From assembly GCA_965371355.1 (NCBI GenBank), contig CBDUYD010000005.1:1-39136 (forward strand): a stretch of 39,136 nt of DNA, read 5' to 3'. Numbering within the stretch: the stretch's first letter is position 1; each line of letters starts with the position of its first letter. Shown here one piece after another: positions 8,425 through 17,286 of this stretch. A model generated the notes under the pieces. The model was not told where the DNA came from. It saw only the letters and a list, made by a program, of their open reading frames with translations, and ran no database searches. This stretch comes from JASJHI01 sp965371355 (GTDB lineage Bacteria; Actinomycetota; Acidimicrobiia; Acidimicrobiales; Ilumatobacteraceae). Position numbers and translations under genes: made by a program.

Positions 8425-8430
8425 ACGATA
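8425..8430 (-). promoter_or_regulatory. Putative -10 box (TATCGT) of the S9 peptidase gene
   Basis: TATCGT on the minus strand, 7 bp before the ATG at 8417. A perfect 11-bp inverted repeat (8448-8490) starts about 18 bp upstream, where a -35 element or operator would lie. Confidence 0.45.
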
Positions 8431-8447
8431 CGCGCCCAGCCCAGATC

Positions 8448-8490
8448 TGTGTCGGCGAAAACCGCCGGATCACCGGAAATCGCCGACACA
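8448..8490. repeat. 11-bp perfect inverted repeat between divergent S9 peptidase and glpX
   Basis: TGTGTCGGCGA at 8448-8458 is mirrored exactly by TCGCCGACACA at 8480-8490, separated by 21 bp. It lies in the 173-bp divergent promoter region, abutting the -35 zone of the peptidase promoter and about 90 bp before the glpX box. It could be an operator for a dimeric regulator, or a dispersed palindromic repeat; the window alone cannot decide. Confidence 0.55.
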
Positions 8491-8578
8491 AACCTCGAGC
8501 GAGGGCGGGCGCTGGTCACGGGGGGCATCGACACGAGCGGGGCGGCCACCCCACGCGGCCCGGTCCCCGGTGGCCGGG

Positions 8579-8584
8579 TACGGT
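8579..8584 (+). promoter_or_regulatory. Putative -10 box (TACGGT) of glpX
   Basis: TACGGT is followed by GTGGGT and then ATG at 8591, a 6-bp gap with no Shine-Dalgarno sequence. It decides the glpX start and suggests a leaderless mRNA. Confidence 0.5.
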
Positions 8585-8590
8585 GTGGGT

Positions 8591-9586
8591 ATGCCACAGA
8601 GCGCACGGCAACAACCGGATCGCAACCTCGCAATGGACCTCGTCCGAGCCACCGAATCTGCCTGCCTCGCGGCGGCGCGGTGGGTCGGGCGGGGCGACAA
8701 GATCGCTGCCGACGGAGCCGCGGTCGAGGCGATGCGGCTGTCGCTGTCGACGGTGGCGATGGACGGGATCGTCATCATCGGTGAGGGCGAGAAGGACGAT
8801 GCACCGATGCTGTTCAACGGCGAACGGGTCGGTGACGGCACCCCTCCCGAGGTCGATGTCGCGGTCGATCCGATCGACGGCACGACCTTGACGGCGCTCG
8901 GCAAGACCAACGCTCTGGCGGTCATCGCGGCCGCCGATCGGGGTTCGATGTTCGATCCCGGTCCCTCGTTCTACATGCGCAAGATCGCCGTCGGACCCGA
9001 AGCGGTCGGAGCGATCGACATCACCGCCAGCCCCACGCAGAACCTGCGCTGGATCGCCAAGTCGACCGGCAAGTTGGTGCGCGACCTCACGTGCATCATC
9101 CTCGATCGAGAGCGGCACGAAGACCTGATCGCCGAAGTGCGCGCCGTGGGCTGTCGCATCCGACTGATCACCGACGGCGACGTCTACGGTTCGGTCGCCA
9201 CCTGCTGGCGCGACGCCGGCGCCGACGTGCTGATGGGTATCGGGGGCACTCCCGAGGGCGTTCTGTCGGCGGCGGCGATGAAGGCGATGGGCGGCGAGAT
9301 GCAAGCACAACTCGCCCCGCAGAGCGACGCCGAGCACGACTCCATGATCAGCGCCGGTTACGACCTCGATCAGGTGCTCACGCAGGACGATCTGATCCGC
9401 TCGGACAACTGCTTCTTCGCGGCGACCGGGTTGACCGACGGCGCGCTGCTGCGAGGCGTCCGCTTCGATTCGCACGGTGCCAGGACACAGAGCCTGGTGA
9501 TGCGGTCGCGGAGCGGCACGGTTCGCATGATCGACGCCACACACCGCGTGTCGAAGCTGCGCGAGTTCGCCGCGGTCGACTACTGA
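8591..9586 (+). CDS. glpX: Class II fructose-1,6-bisphosphatase GlpX
   Basis: 331 residues, normal for GlpX. The enzyme removes the 1-phosphate of fructose-1,6-bisphosphate in gluconeogenesis. Visible signatures are GEGEKDDAPML (metal-binding acidic loop, about 60-70), VDPIDGTT (about 91-98), the ITDGDVYG segment and the GIGGTPEGV loop, all characteristic of class II FBPases. Actinobacteria typically use GlpX as their main FBPase. The ATG at 8591 is preferred because of the -10-like box just upstream; an in-frame ATG seven codons earlier would include the promoter. It converges on aqpZ with a 7-bp gap. Confidence 0.95.
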   Translation: MPQSARQQPDRNLAMDLVRATESACLAAARWVGRGDKIAADGAAVEAMRLSLSTVAMDGIVIIGEGEKDDAPMLFNGERVGDGTPPEVDVAVDPIDGTTLTALGKTNALAVIAAADRGSMFDPGPSFYMRKIAVGPEAVGAIDITASPTQNLRWIAKSTGKLVRDLTCIILDRERHEDLIAEVRAVGCRIRLITDGDVYGSVATCWRDAGADVLMGIGGTPEGVLSAAAMKAMGGEMQAQLAPQSDAEHDSMISAGYDLDQVLTQDDLIRSDNCFFAATGLTDGALLRGVRFDSHGARTQSLVMRSRSGTVRMIDATHRVSKLREFAAVDY

Positions 9587-9593
9587 TCTGCGA

Positions 9594-10343
9594 CTACCGA
9601 TCCTCGAGTACCGGTTCTCCGGCCTCGGCGGGTTCGGGGTCATCGGGTGAGCTGACCACGAACTTGTAGCAGAGCGCTCCGAGTACGCCGCCGAGGATCG
9701 GTGCGAGCCAGAACAGCCACAGCTGGGCGAGCTGATCACTCCCGGCGAAGATCGCCTGCGACGTCGAGCGGGCCGGATTGACGCTCGTGTTCGTCACCGG
9801 TATCGAGATGAGGTGGATCAACGTAAGGGCGAGCCCGATCGCGAGGCCGGCGGTGGCAGGCGTGCCCCGCTTTGACGTGACCCCCATGATGACCATCAGG
9901 AACATGGCGGTCATCACGACCTCGATGAGGAAGGCGGCACCGAGGTTGAACCCGCCGGGCGACCACTCGTCGTAGCCGTTGGCCGCGAACGTTCCCGGGT
10001 CCCAGGCATCCTGACCGCTGGCGACGGCGAACAACACCGTCGCCCCGAGGATCCCGCCGAGCACCTGCACGACGATGTACGGGACGGCGATGCTCGACTT
10101 CGCCCTCCCCGCGGCGACCAGCCCGAGCGTGACGGCCGGATTGAAGTGTCCGCCGGAGATGTGTCCGAGCGCGTAGACCCCGGTGAGCACGGTGAGACCG
10201 AAGGCGAAGCTGACGCCGAGGAATCCGATCCCGAGGTTGCTGCCGTTCCCGAAGTCGGACGCCAGCACCGCTGCGCCACATCCTCCGAGAACCAACCAGA
10301 ACGTTCCGATGAACTCCGCCGCGAGTGCCTTGACGTCGGGCAT
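9594..10343 (-). CDS. aqpZ: Aquaporin Z water channel
   Basis: 249 residues with six hydrophobic helices and both half-helix NPA motifs (HFNPAVT and SVNPARS). The aromatic/arginine filter residues of water-selective AqpZ can be read: a His in LTLIHLIS, a Thr in PVTNTS and the Arg after the second NPA. The TM5-NPA2 stretch looks nearly identical to E. coli AqpZ, which is striking for an actinobacterium and may indicate transfer or strong conservation. The ATG at 10343 has an AGGAG ribosome binding site 8 bp upstream. It lies downstream of the atp operon, behind a likely terminator. Confidence 0.93.
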   Translation of the reverse strand: MPDVKALAAEFIGTFWLVLGGCGAAVLASDFGNGSNLGIGFLGVSFAFGLTVLTGVYALGHISGGHFNPAVTLGLVAAGRAKSSIAVPYIVVQVLGGILGATVLFAVASGQDAWDPGTFAANGYDEWSPGGFNLGAAFLIEVVMTAMFLMVIMGVTSKRGTPATAGLAIGLALTLIHLISIPVTNTSVNPARSTSQAIFAGSDQLAQLWLFWLAPILGGVLGALCYKFVVSSPDDPEPAEAGEPVLEDR

Positions 10344-10417
10344 CTTCCCAACTCCTCTCCACATCATCGACGGCGGTCGTCGCCGATCGGCCTCAACGGT
10401 AGATCAGCGGCATCGAG

Positions 10418-10437
10418 CGGTCGGGGATCTCCGACCG
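10418..10437 (-). terminator. Hairpin after atpC, candidate atp operon terminator
   Basis: CGGTCGG (10418-10424), a 6-base loop, then CCGACCG (10431-10437): a perfect 7-bp GC-rich stem about 29 bp after the atpC stop. There is no T-run, as is common for hairpin terminators in GC-rich actinobacteria. Confidence 0.5.
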
Positions 10438-10465
10438 GAGGGGCGACCGCCGGCGAGCGCGCTGA

Positions 10466-10897
10466 TCAGGCGGTGAAGCCGTAACCCGAGCCCGTGGCGT
10501 CGAGTCGGGCGTGGGCGCGCGCAACGCCGGAGATCGCATCGGCGATCTCGGTCGCGCCCTCCTGGGAACGGAGCGTGCGCTGATGGCGCTCGAGCGCCTC
10601 CTTCGCACGCACGACGTCGATGTCGTCGGCGAGTTCGGCCGTGTCCGAGAGGATCGACACCACGGTCGGGTTGCCGCTCACCTCGACGAAGCCCCGATGG
10701 ACGGCGAGGTCCTTGAGTGTTCCGTCGGTCTGGAAGATCCGCGTGTGGTTCTCGACGAGCACACCGAGGAACGCGGCGTGGCCCGCCTGGAAGGCGATCT
10801 CACCACCGTCGAGTGTCCGTGTGACGAGCATGTCGGCCTCGCCCGAGTAGAGAACCTTCTCGGGCGAGACGACCTCGACCCTGAGGCTGTCGGCCAT
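10466..10897 (-). CDS. atpC: ATP synthase F1 epsilon subunit
   Basis: 143 residues, typical epsilon subunit with the N-terminal beta-sandwich (RVEVVSPEKVLYSGEADML, HAAFLGVL, RGFVEVSGN) and a C-terminal helical hairpin (AKEALERHQRTL...). It is part of the rotor stalk and can inhibit ATP hydrolysis. ATG with AGGAG 8 bp upstream, two bases after the atpD stop. It is the last gene of the atp operon, followed by a likely terminator hairpin. Confidence 0.95.
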   Translation of the reverse strand: MADSLRVEVVSPEKVLYSGEADMLVTRTLDGGEIAFQAGHAAFLGVLVENHTRIFQTDGTLKDLAVHRGFVEVSGNPTVVSILSDTAELADDIDVVRAKEALERHQRTLRSQEGATEIADAISGVARAHARLDATGSGYGFTA

Positions 10898-10899
10898 GA

Positions 10900-12333
10900 T
10901 CAGGACTCCTGCTGCAGGATCTTCGCCTTGGCGAGCACCTGGTCGACGCCCCCGACGTTGAGAAATGCCTGCTCGGGCACGTCGTCGAGCTCGCCGTCGA
11001 TCAGCGCCTCGAACGACTCGACAGTCTCGGCCACCGGCACGTACTCGCCCGGGACCGAGGTGAAGACCTCGGCGACGTAGAACGGCTGCGAGAGGAAGCG
11101 CTCGACCTTGCGCGCCCGGTTGACGGTCAGACGGTCCTCCTCGGACAGCTCGTCCAGGCCGAGGATGGCGATGATGTCCTGCAGCTCCTTGTAGCGCTGG
11201 AGCGTCTCCTGCACTCGGCGGGCGACCGTGTAGTGGTGTTCGCCGACGACCTCCGGGCTGAGGATGGTCGACGTCGACGCCAGCGGGTCGACCGCCGGGT
11301 AGATGCCGAGTGCCGCGACCTGGCGCGACAACTCGGTCGTCGCGTCGAGGTGGGTGAACGTGGTGAACGGCGCCGGGTCGGTGTAGTCGTCGGCGGGCAC
11401 GTACACGGCCTGCAGCGATGTGATCGAGCGGCCCCTGGTCGAGGTGATCCGCTCCTGCAGCTGGCCCATCTCGTCGGCCAGCGTCGGCTGGTAGCCGACC
11501 GCGGAGGGCATCCGCCCGAGCAGGGTCGACACCTCGGAGCCGGCCTGCACGAAGCGGAAGATGTTGTCGATGAACAGGAGCACGTCCTGGCCCTGGACGT
11601 CGCGGAAGTACTCGGCCATCGTGAGCGCGGAGAGCGCGACTCGCAGCCGGACCCCGGGCGGCTCGTCCATCTGGCCGAACACGAGGGCGGCCTTCTCGAA
11701 GACGCCGGACTCCATCATCTCGAGCCGGAGGTCGGTGCCCTCACGTGTGCGCTCACCGACACCGGCGAACACCGACACGCCACCGTGCTTCGAGGCGACG
11801 CGGTTGATCATCTCGGTGATCAACACGGTCTTGCCCACGCCGGCGCCGCCGAACAGGCCGATCTTGCCGCCCGCGACGTATGGGGTGAGCAGGTCGATCA
11901 CCTTGATGCCGGTCTCGAACATGCGAGCGGACGGCTCGAGTGCGTCGAAGGGGGGCGCGTCGCGGTGGATCTCCCAGCGCTCCATCTCGAGGAAACCCTC
12001 GGGGATGTGGTCGAGCGGCTCGCCCCAGACGTTCCAGACGTTGCCGAGAACCCCGTCGCCGACGGGAACGGTGATCCCGTGGCCAAGGTTGCGTACAGCG
12101 GTGCCGCGCACGAGGCCGTCGGTCGGCTTCATGCAGATTGCGCGCACCCGGCCCTCGCCGAGCTGCTGGGCGACCTCGGCGAGCACGGACACGGGCTCAC
12201 CGTCGATGATGATGTCGAACTCGACGGCGTTGTTCAGCTCGGGGAGCGCGCCGCGCGGGAACTCGACGTCGATGACGGGTCCGGCGATACCGACGACCCG
12301 CCCTTCCTTCAGTTCGTTCTCTGTCATGGTCAT
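10900..12333 (-). CDS. atpD: ATP synthase F1 beta subunit (catalytic)
   Basis: About 477 residues. It has the Walker A loop GGAGVGKTV, the GERTREG and VALSALTMAEYFRD stretches, LLFIDNIFR (Walker B) and the DELSEED lever written LDELSEEDRL. It forms the catalytic sites of the F1 hexamer. The ATG at 12333 overlaps the atpG stop (ATGA) and has AGGAG 7 bp upstream; a second ATG two codons later is less well placed. The frame is open further upstream only through atpG in another frame. Confidence 0.97.
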   Translation of the reverse strand: MTMTENELKEGRVVGIAGPVIDVEFPRGALPELNNAVEFDIIIDGEPVSVLAEVAQQLGEGRVRAICMKPTDGLVRGTAVRNLGHGITVPVGDGVLGNVWNVWGEPLDHIPEGFLEMERWEIHRDAPPFDALEPSARMFETGIKVIDLLTPYVAGGKIGLFGGAGVGKTVLITEMINRVASKHGGVSVFAGVGERTREGTDLRLEMMESGVFEKAALVFGQMDEPPGVRLRVALSALTMAEYFRDVQGQDVLLFIDNIFRFVQAGSEVSTLLGRMPSAVGYQPTLADEMGQLQERITSTRGRSITSLQAVYVPADDYTDPAPFTTFTHLDATTELSRQVAALGIYPAVDPLASTSTILSPEVVGEHHYTVARRVQETLQRYKELQDIIAILGLDELSEEDRLTVNRARKVERFLSQPFYVAEVFTSVPGEYVPVAETVESFEALIDGELDDVPEQAFLNVGGVDQVLAKAKILQQES

Positions 12334-13346
12334 GGGCGTTCTCCTGCTTTGGAAGAGGGATCGGAGGTCGCCGGCGTCGGCGCGACGCCCACGAGCGCAT
12401 CGATCGAGAAGTCGTCGATCGAGGGGATGTGCAGATGGGCGTCCTCGTCGGCGCCGAGCGCCTCGGCGCCGCCGACGATCTCCATGATCTCGGCGGTGAT
12501 CGAGTCCTGACGGGCCCGGTTCATCACGATGCTGAGGTTCTTGATGAGGTCCTCGGCGTTGTCGGTGGCGGACTTCATCGCCCGCTGACGGAAGGCGTGC
12601 TCGGACGCCGCTGCGTTGAGCAGCGCGGCATACACGCGAGCCTCGATATAACGCGGCAGGAGAGAATCGAGGATCGTTGCCGGGTCGGGCTCGAAGTCGT
12701 AGCTGCCGCCTGTTCCCTCGGTGGAGCCGGCCCTGCGATCGCCCCCCTCGACCGTCTCCGACGTGAGCGGCACCAGAGGTCGGAGCACGACCTCCTGGCT
12801 GCCCGGCGTGATGAAACGCGTGTAGACGAGTTCGACCCGGTCGACCGCGCCCGATGCGTAGAGCCCGACGACGTGCTCGCCGATCGTCCGCGCATCGTCG
12901 TATCCGGGGAGATCGCTGAAGCCGGAGAAGACCTGATCGATCGTGTAATGACGGAACTTGAAGTAACCCTCGGCCTTCCGGCCCACGGCGACGATCGTGT
13001 AGTCGAAGCCCTTCTCGACGTCGGCTTTGATCTCGCCCTCGGCGGCTCTCTGGACACCCGCGTTGTAACCGCCGCACAGTCCGCGGTCGGCGCTGATCAC
13101 CACATAGCAGGTGGTCTTGATCTCGTCGCGGCCGGCGAGCAGTGGCGAGTCCGAGTCACCGCCGGCGGCCGCCAGGTCTTTGACGACGTCGGTGATCCGC
13201 TCGGAGTACGGTACCGCCGCCTGCACGCGCTGCTGCGCCTTGACGATCCGCGAGCCGGCGATGAGTTCCATCGCGCGCGTGATCTTCTTCGTCGCCTGCA
13301 TCGACCGGATCCGGCCCCGCAGAATGCGCTCCTGACCGCCGGCCAC
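12330..13346 (-). CDS. atpG: ATP synthase F1 gamma subunit
   Basis: 338 residues. The N-terminal helix RGRIRSMQATKKITRAMELIA, the central SADRGLCGGYN segment and the C-terminal helix AIKSATDNAEDLIKNL-like to EIMEIVGGAEAL identify the rotor shaft. It is longer than usual: a 15-20-residue Gly/Thr-rich loop lies near residues 203-220, and a ~40-residue acidic then Pro/Ser tail follows the point where most gamma subunits end. GTG start; its first base is shared with the stop of a possible 42-codon ORF between atpA and atpG. Its own stop overlaps the atpD start. Confidence 0.95.
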   Translation of the reverse strand: MAGGQERILRGRIRSMQATKKITRAMELIAGSRIVKAQQRVQAAVPYSERITDVVKDLAAAGGDSDSPLLAGRDEIKTTCYVVISADRGLCGGYNAGVQRAAEGEIKADVEKGFDYTIVAVGRKAEGYFKFRHYTIDQVFSGFSDLPGYDDARTIGEHVVGLYASGAVDRVELVYTRFITPGSQEVVLRPLVPLTSETVEGGDRRAGSTEGTGGSYDFEPDPATILDSLLPRYIEARVYAALLNAAASEHAFRQRAMKSATDNAEDLIKNLSIVMNRARQDSITAEIMEIVGGAEALGADEDAHLHIPSIDDFSIDALVGVAPTPATSDPSSKAGERP

Positions 13347-13474
13347 TATCGATGCCCTCGCTCGTCGGTCCTGCGGTTCTCCTCGCTCGGGTGCGCCTCG
13401 TCGCTGGCGCTTCCCTCGGCGCGCGCGGGCACGCCGGATGCCGCCACCTCGCCGGCCAAGTCGTGTCGGTACAT
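13346..13474 (-). CDS. Possible small ORF between atpA and atpG (42 aa)
   Basis: The 139-bp gap between atpA and atpG is unusually long for this operon. It contains an ATG 11 bp after the atpA stop opening a 42-codon frame (beginning MYRHDLAGEV) that ends in TAG sharing one base with the atpG GTG (TAGTG), the arrangement of translationally coupled genes. Third codon positions are mostly G/C. The peptide is hydrophilic and charged and resembles nothing I know. The only Shine-Dalgarno candidate (GGAG) is too far upstream, and a frame of this length is likely by chance in GC-rich DNA. Confidence 0.28.
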   Translation of the reverse strand: MYRHDLAGEVAASGVPARAEGSASDEAHPSEENRRTDERGHR

Positions 13475-13485
13475 GACGGTGTCGT

Positions 13486-15067
<1,582 letters not shown>

Positions 15068-15075
<8 letters not shown>

Positions 15076-15139
15076 TGGTACCTTGATGCTCGATTTGGGG
15101 ATGCTCGATTTGGGGATGATCGACTTGCGGATGATCCAT
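15068..15139 (-). CDS. Possible 23-residue repeat leader peptide overlapping atpA start
   Basis: After the atpH stop (TAA, part of a TAAAGGA ribosome site) an ATG at 15139, 9 bp on, opens a 23-codon frame of repeated pentapeptides of the form (D/E)HPQ(I/V). Its TGA falls at atpA codon 2-3, overlapping the atpA start by 8 bases. The frame is preserved because the repeat unit is 15 bp. Since atpA's own ribosome site is weak, translation of this ORF could deliver ribosomes to atpA. It may equally be a non-coding repeat expansion. Confidence 0.35.
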
Positions 15140-15145
15140 TTGCGG
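15086..15145. repeat. Four tandem 15-bp repeats between atpH and atpA
   Basis: Plus-strand unit ATGCTCGATTTGGGG occurs twice exactly (15086-15100, 15101-15115), followed by two diverged copies at 15116-15130 (ATGATCGACTTGCGG) and 15131-15145 (ATGATCCATTTGCGG). The block fills most of the 77-bp gap between atpH and atpA. The identical pair suggests recent duplication. Confidence 0.9.
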
Positions 15146-15152
15146 GAGTCCT

Positions 15153-15680
15153 TTACAGACGGCTCTTCAGCTGTTCGATACGTGTGCGGACGGTGTCGTC
15201 GATGACCGTGTCACCGACGGTGGCGACGACGCCGCCCACCACTGTGGGGTCGACGATCGCCTTCAGTTCGAGGCTCTTGCCGGTGGCGTTCTCGAGCGCG
15301 GCCTTGAGGCGCTCCCGCTGGTCGCCGGTCAGCGCGACGACGGTGCGCACCTCGGCGACATCGAGTTCCTTGGCGCTCGCCGCGCGGCGTACCAGCTGAT
15401 CGACGATCGCTGGGATGTCGCGGCCGCGGCCGGAGCCGACGACCATCGAGACGAGCTGCACACTGGTCGGTGTGGCCTTGCCGCCGAGCAGATCCTCGAT
15501 GATCGACTGGCGGCGCTCGGCGGGGATCTGCTCATCGGTGAGGACGATGCGCAGTTCGTCGTTGGACTCGAACGAGCGGGCGAACCGGAACAGCTCGTCC
15601 TCGACCTCGTCGAGGGTGCCCTCGGCGCGGGCGACCTCGAAGAGGCCGCGGGCATAGCCCTGGATGCGTTGGTCACTCAC
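15153..15680 (-). CDS. atpH: ATP synthase F1 delta subunit
   Basis: 175 residues, the standard delta (OSCP-type) length that joins F1 to the peripheral stalk. The N-terminal helical domain (RIQGYARGLFEVARAEG) and the C-terminal signature VDPTVVGGVVATVGDTVIDDTVRTRIEQL, close to the family pattern, are visible. GTG start with GGAG 7 bp upstream. It is a separate protein, not fused to subunit b as in mycobacteria. A repeat-filled 77-bp gap separates it from atpA. Confidence 0.95.
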   Translation of the reverse strand: MSDQRIQGYARGLFEVARAEGTLDEVEDELFRFARSFESNDELRIVLTDEQIPAERRQSIIEDLLGGKATPTSVQLVSMVVGSGRGRDIPAIVDQLVRRAASAKELDVAEVRTVVALTGDQRERLKAALENATGKSLELKAIVDPTVVGGVVATVGDTVIDDTVRTRIEQLKSRL

Positions 15681-15717
15681 GATGGTGCTCCGTTTGCGGT
15701 CGTCACGTCGATCGGGC

Positions 15718-16299
15718 TCACGAGCTCGCCCCGACCCTGGCGATGAACCCCTCGACTAGCTCCTGTTGGGCTGCGTCGTCGAGCGTGTCGGCGACGACAC
15801 GGTCGATCGCATTCGACGAGTGCCGCGAGATCTCGGCTGCGAGCTCGTCGCCGCTGCGGCCGGCGGCAGCGTCGATCTCGGCGTCGGCACGCAGTTCGAG
15901 TTCGGCCAGCTCGATCTCGATGCGCTCCCGGCCATCGCTGAGGAGGGCAGCCGCCTGTGCGTCGGCCTCGGCGTACAGGCGGCTGCGCTCGGCGTCGATG
16001 TCGCCTTTCGCGTCACGGATCCGTGCGGCCTCGGATTCGGCGGCGGCCTTGGCGGCTGCGGAGTCGTCGAGCGCGGTCTGGACGGTCGCGGTGCGCTTTT
16101 TGAAGAACTCCTTGATCATCGGCCCCGAGTACTTGTAGAGCAGCCCGAACACGATCAACGATGCGGCCGACGCGATCAGCGTTTCGGCAACCGGAGGGAG
16201 GATCGGGTTAAGCGTGTGGTAGCCCTGATCGTCGAACGGCGCCTCCTCGGAGGCGATCGCCCGCCCGATGGCGAGCAGCGTCGGGGAGAGCACGTTCAT
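15718..16299 (-). CDS. atpF: ATP synthase Fo subunit b (second b-type gene)
   Basis: 193 residues: one N-terminal transmembrane segment (about residues 38-56, TLIASAASLIVFGLLYKYSG) followed by a long Ala/Glu/Arg-rich coiled coil, the peripheral stalk architecture. The ATG overlaps the stop of the preceding b-type gene (ATGA), so the two are made together and probably form a heterodimeric b/b' stalk. The N-terminal extension before the membrane segment (~37 residues) is longer than in E. coli b. Which of the two genes should be named b or b' cannot be settled here. Confidence 0.88.
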   Translation of the reverse strand: MNVLSPTLLAIGRAIASEEAPFDDQGYHTLNPILPPVAETLIASAASLIVFGLLYKYSGPMIKEFFKKRTATVQTALDDSAAAKAAAESEAARIRDAKGDIDAERSRLYAEADAQAAALLSDGRERIEIELAELELRADAEIDAAAGRSGDELAAEISRHSSNAIDRVVADTLDDAAQQELVEGFIARVGASS

Positions 16300-16904
16300 G
16301 CCGACACCCCCGAATTCATCGCATCGGCGACGGCTGCCGACACCGTGTCGGGCGATGGTGATCGGCCAGTCGCCAACCGGCCGGCGGCCAATGCCACCTC
16401 GGCGACCGCTGCGGCAACCTGCGGTTCGGCTGCGGCACGCGCTGATTCGACCTCAGCGGCCGCTGCGGCCCTGCGCTCGTTGATCCGGGCATTGACCTCG
16501 CCGAACCTGTCCGCACGCTCGCCTTCGAGCGTGGCCCTCGCGGCCTCGACACGGGTGTGGGCGTCGGCGCGGACCGAAGCGAGCTGGGCCTCGTACTCGG
16601 CGACCTCGGCGCGTGCCGTCGCCGTGAGCGCGTCCGCCTCCTCGAAGTCGCCCTGGATGAACTCGTAGCGACGCGTCATCCCCTCGCGCACCTTCGGGAA
16701 GAGCCAGTAGCGCAGAGCGACGGCCATGACGACGAACGCGCCGAAGCCCCAGACGACTTCCTTCAGTTCGGGAAAGATCGGGTTGAGATCGTCCTCGGGC
16801 ACCTCTTCATGGGCGCCTTCCTCGGTCTCGTCCTGTCGAAGCGCACCTTCCACGAAGGTCACCTCGATCGATGTCCCGGAGGTTTTCACGACGGCTGTAA
16901 GCAC
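16296..16904 (-). CDS. atpF': ATP synthase Fo subunit b' (first b-type gene)
   Basis: 202 residues. There is a ~45-residue acidic N-terminus, a membrane segment (about 48-67, ELKEVVWGFGAFVVMAVALR), then a coiled coil with Ala-rich heptads. The charged N-terminal stretch, PELKEVVWGF and the following LFPKVREGM resemble actinobacterial/cyanobacterial b-type subunits. GTG start with an AAGGAG site 5 bp upstream. Together with the overlapping downstream gene it gives two different peripheral-stalk subunits in one operon, an arrangement best known from cyanobacteria and chloroplasts. Confidence 0.85.
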   Translation of the reverse strand: MLTAVVKTSGTSIEVTFVEGALRQDETEEGAHEEVPEDDLNPIFPELKEVVWGFGAFVVMAVALRYWLFPKVREGMTRRYEFIQGDFEEADALTATARAEVAEYEAQLASVRADAHTRVEAARATLEGERADRFGEVNARINERRAAAAAEVESARAAAEPQVAAAVAEVALAAGRLATGRSPSPDTVSAAVADAMNSGVSA

Positions 16905-16946
16905 GTCAGCTCCTTACGGTCGACTCGGTTGCTCGGACGCCTCGGA

Positions 16947-17216
16947 TCAGGCGAACTTGAGAAGGATGAAGACCACGAAGCCGATGAGGGCCAGAGCCTC
17001 GGTGAATGCGATTCCGAGGAACATCGTGGTGCGGACCATGCCGGCGGCCTCGGGCTGACGGGCCATCGCCTCGACGGACTTGCCGACGATGTAGCCGATG
17101 CCGATGCCGGGGCCGATGGCGGCGATGCCATAGGCGAAGCCGGCGCCGAGCGCAGCTGACGTGTTCTTGGCATCTGCCGGGTCGGCCTGGGCGACCAGAG
17201 CGCTGATTGCTTCCAT
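16947..17216 (-). CDS. atpE: ATP synthase Fo subunit c (proteolipid)
   Basis: 89 residues, two transmembrane helices joined by the ARQPE polar loop (about 52-57). Helix 1 carries the glycine-rich GPGIGIGYIVG packing motif. The ion-carrying acid is Glu73 in GIAFTEALALIG. The residues around it (Ala after Glu, no Gln/Ser/Thr set in helix 1) fit a proton rather than a sodium ring. A good ribosome site (AGGAG, 9 bp) precedes the ATG, as expected for the most abundant subunit. Confidence 0.95.
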   Translation of the reverse strand: MEAISALVAQADPADAKNTSAALGAGFAYGIAAIGPGIGIGYIVGKSVEAMARQPEAAGMVRTTMFLGIAFTEALALIGFVVFILLKFA

Positions 17217-17286
17217 TGGGGTGTTTCTCCTGTGTGCTTTCGGTAGGTGGGAGATCGGGTCGATCGTGCGGCGCCGGGGCTGCGGA

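Noticed and set aside
15086..15145. Tandem repeats as a CRISPR-like array
   Set aside because: Units are 15 bp with no spacers and lie inside an operon with no cas genes.
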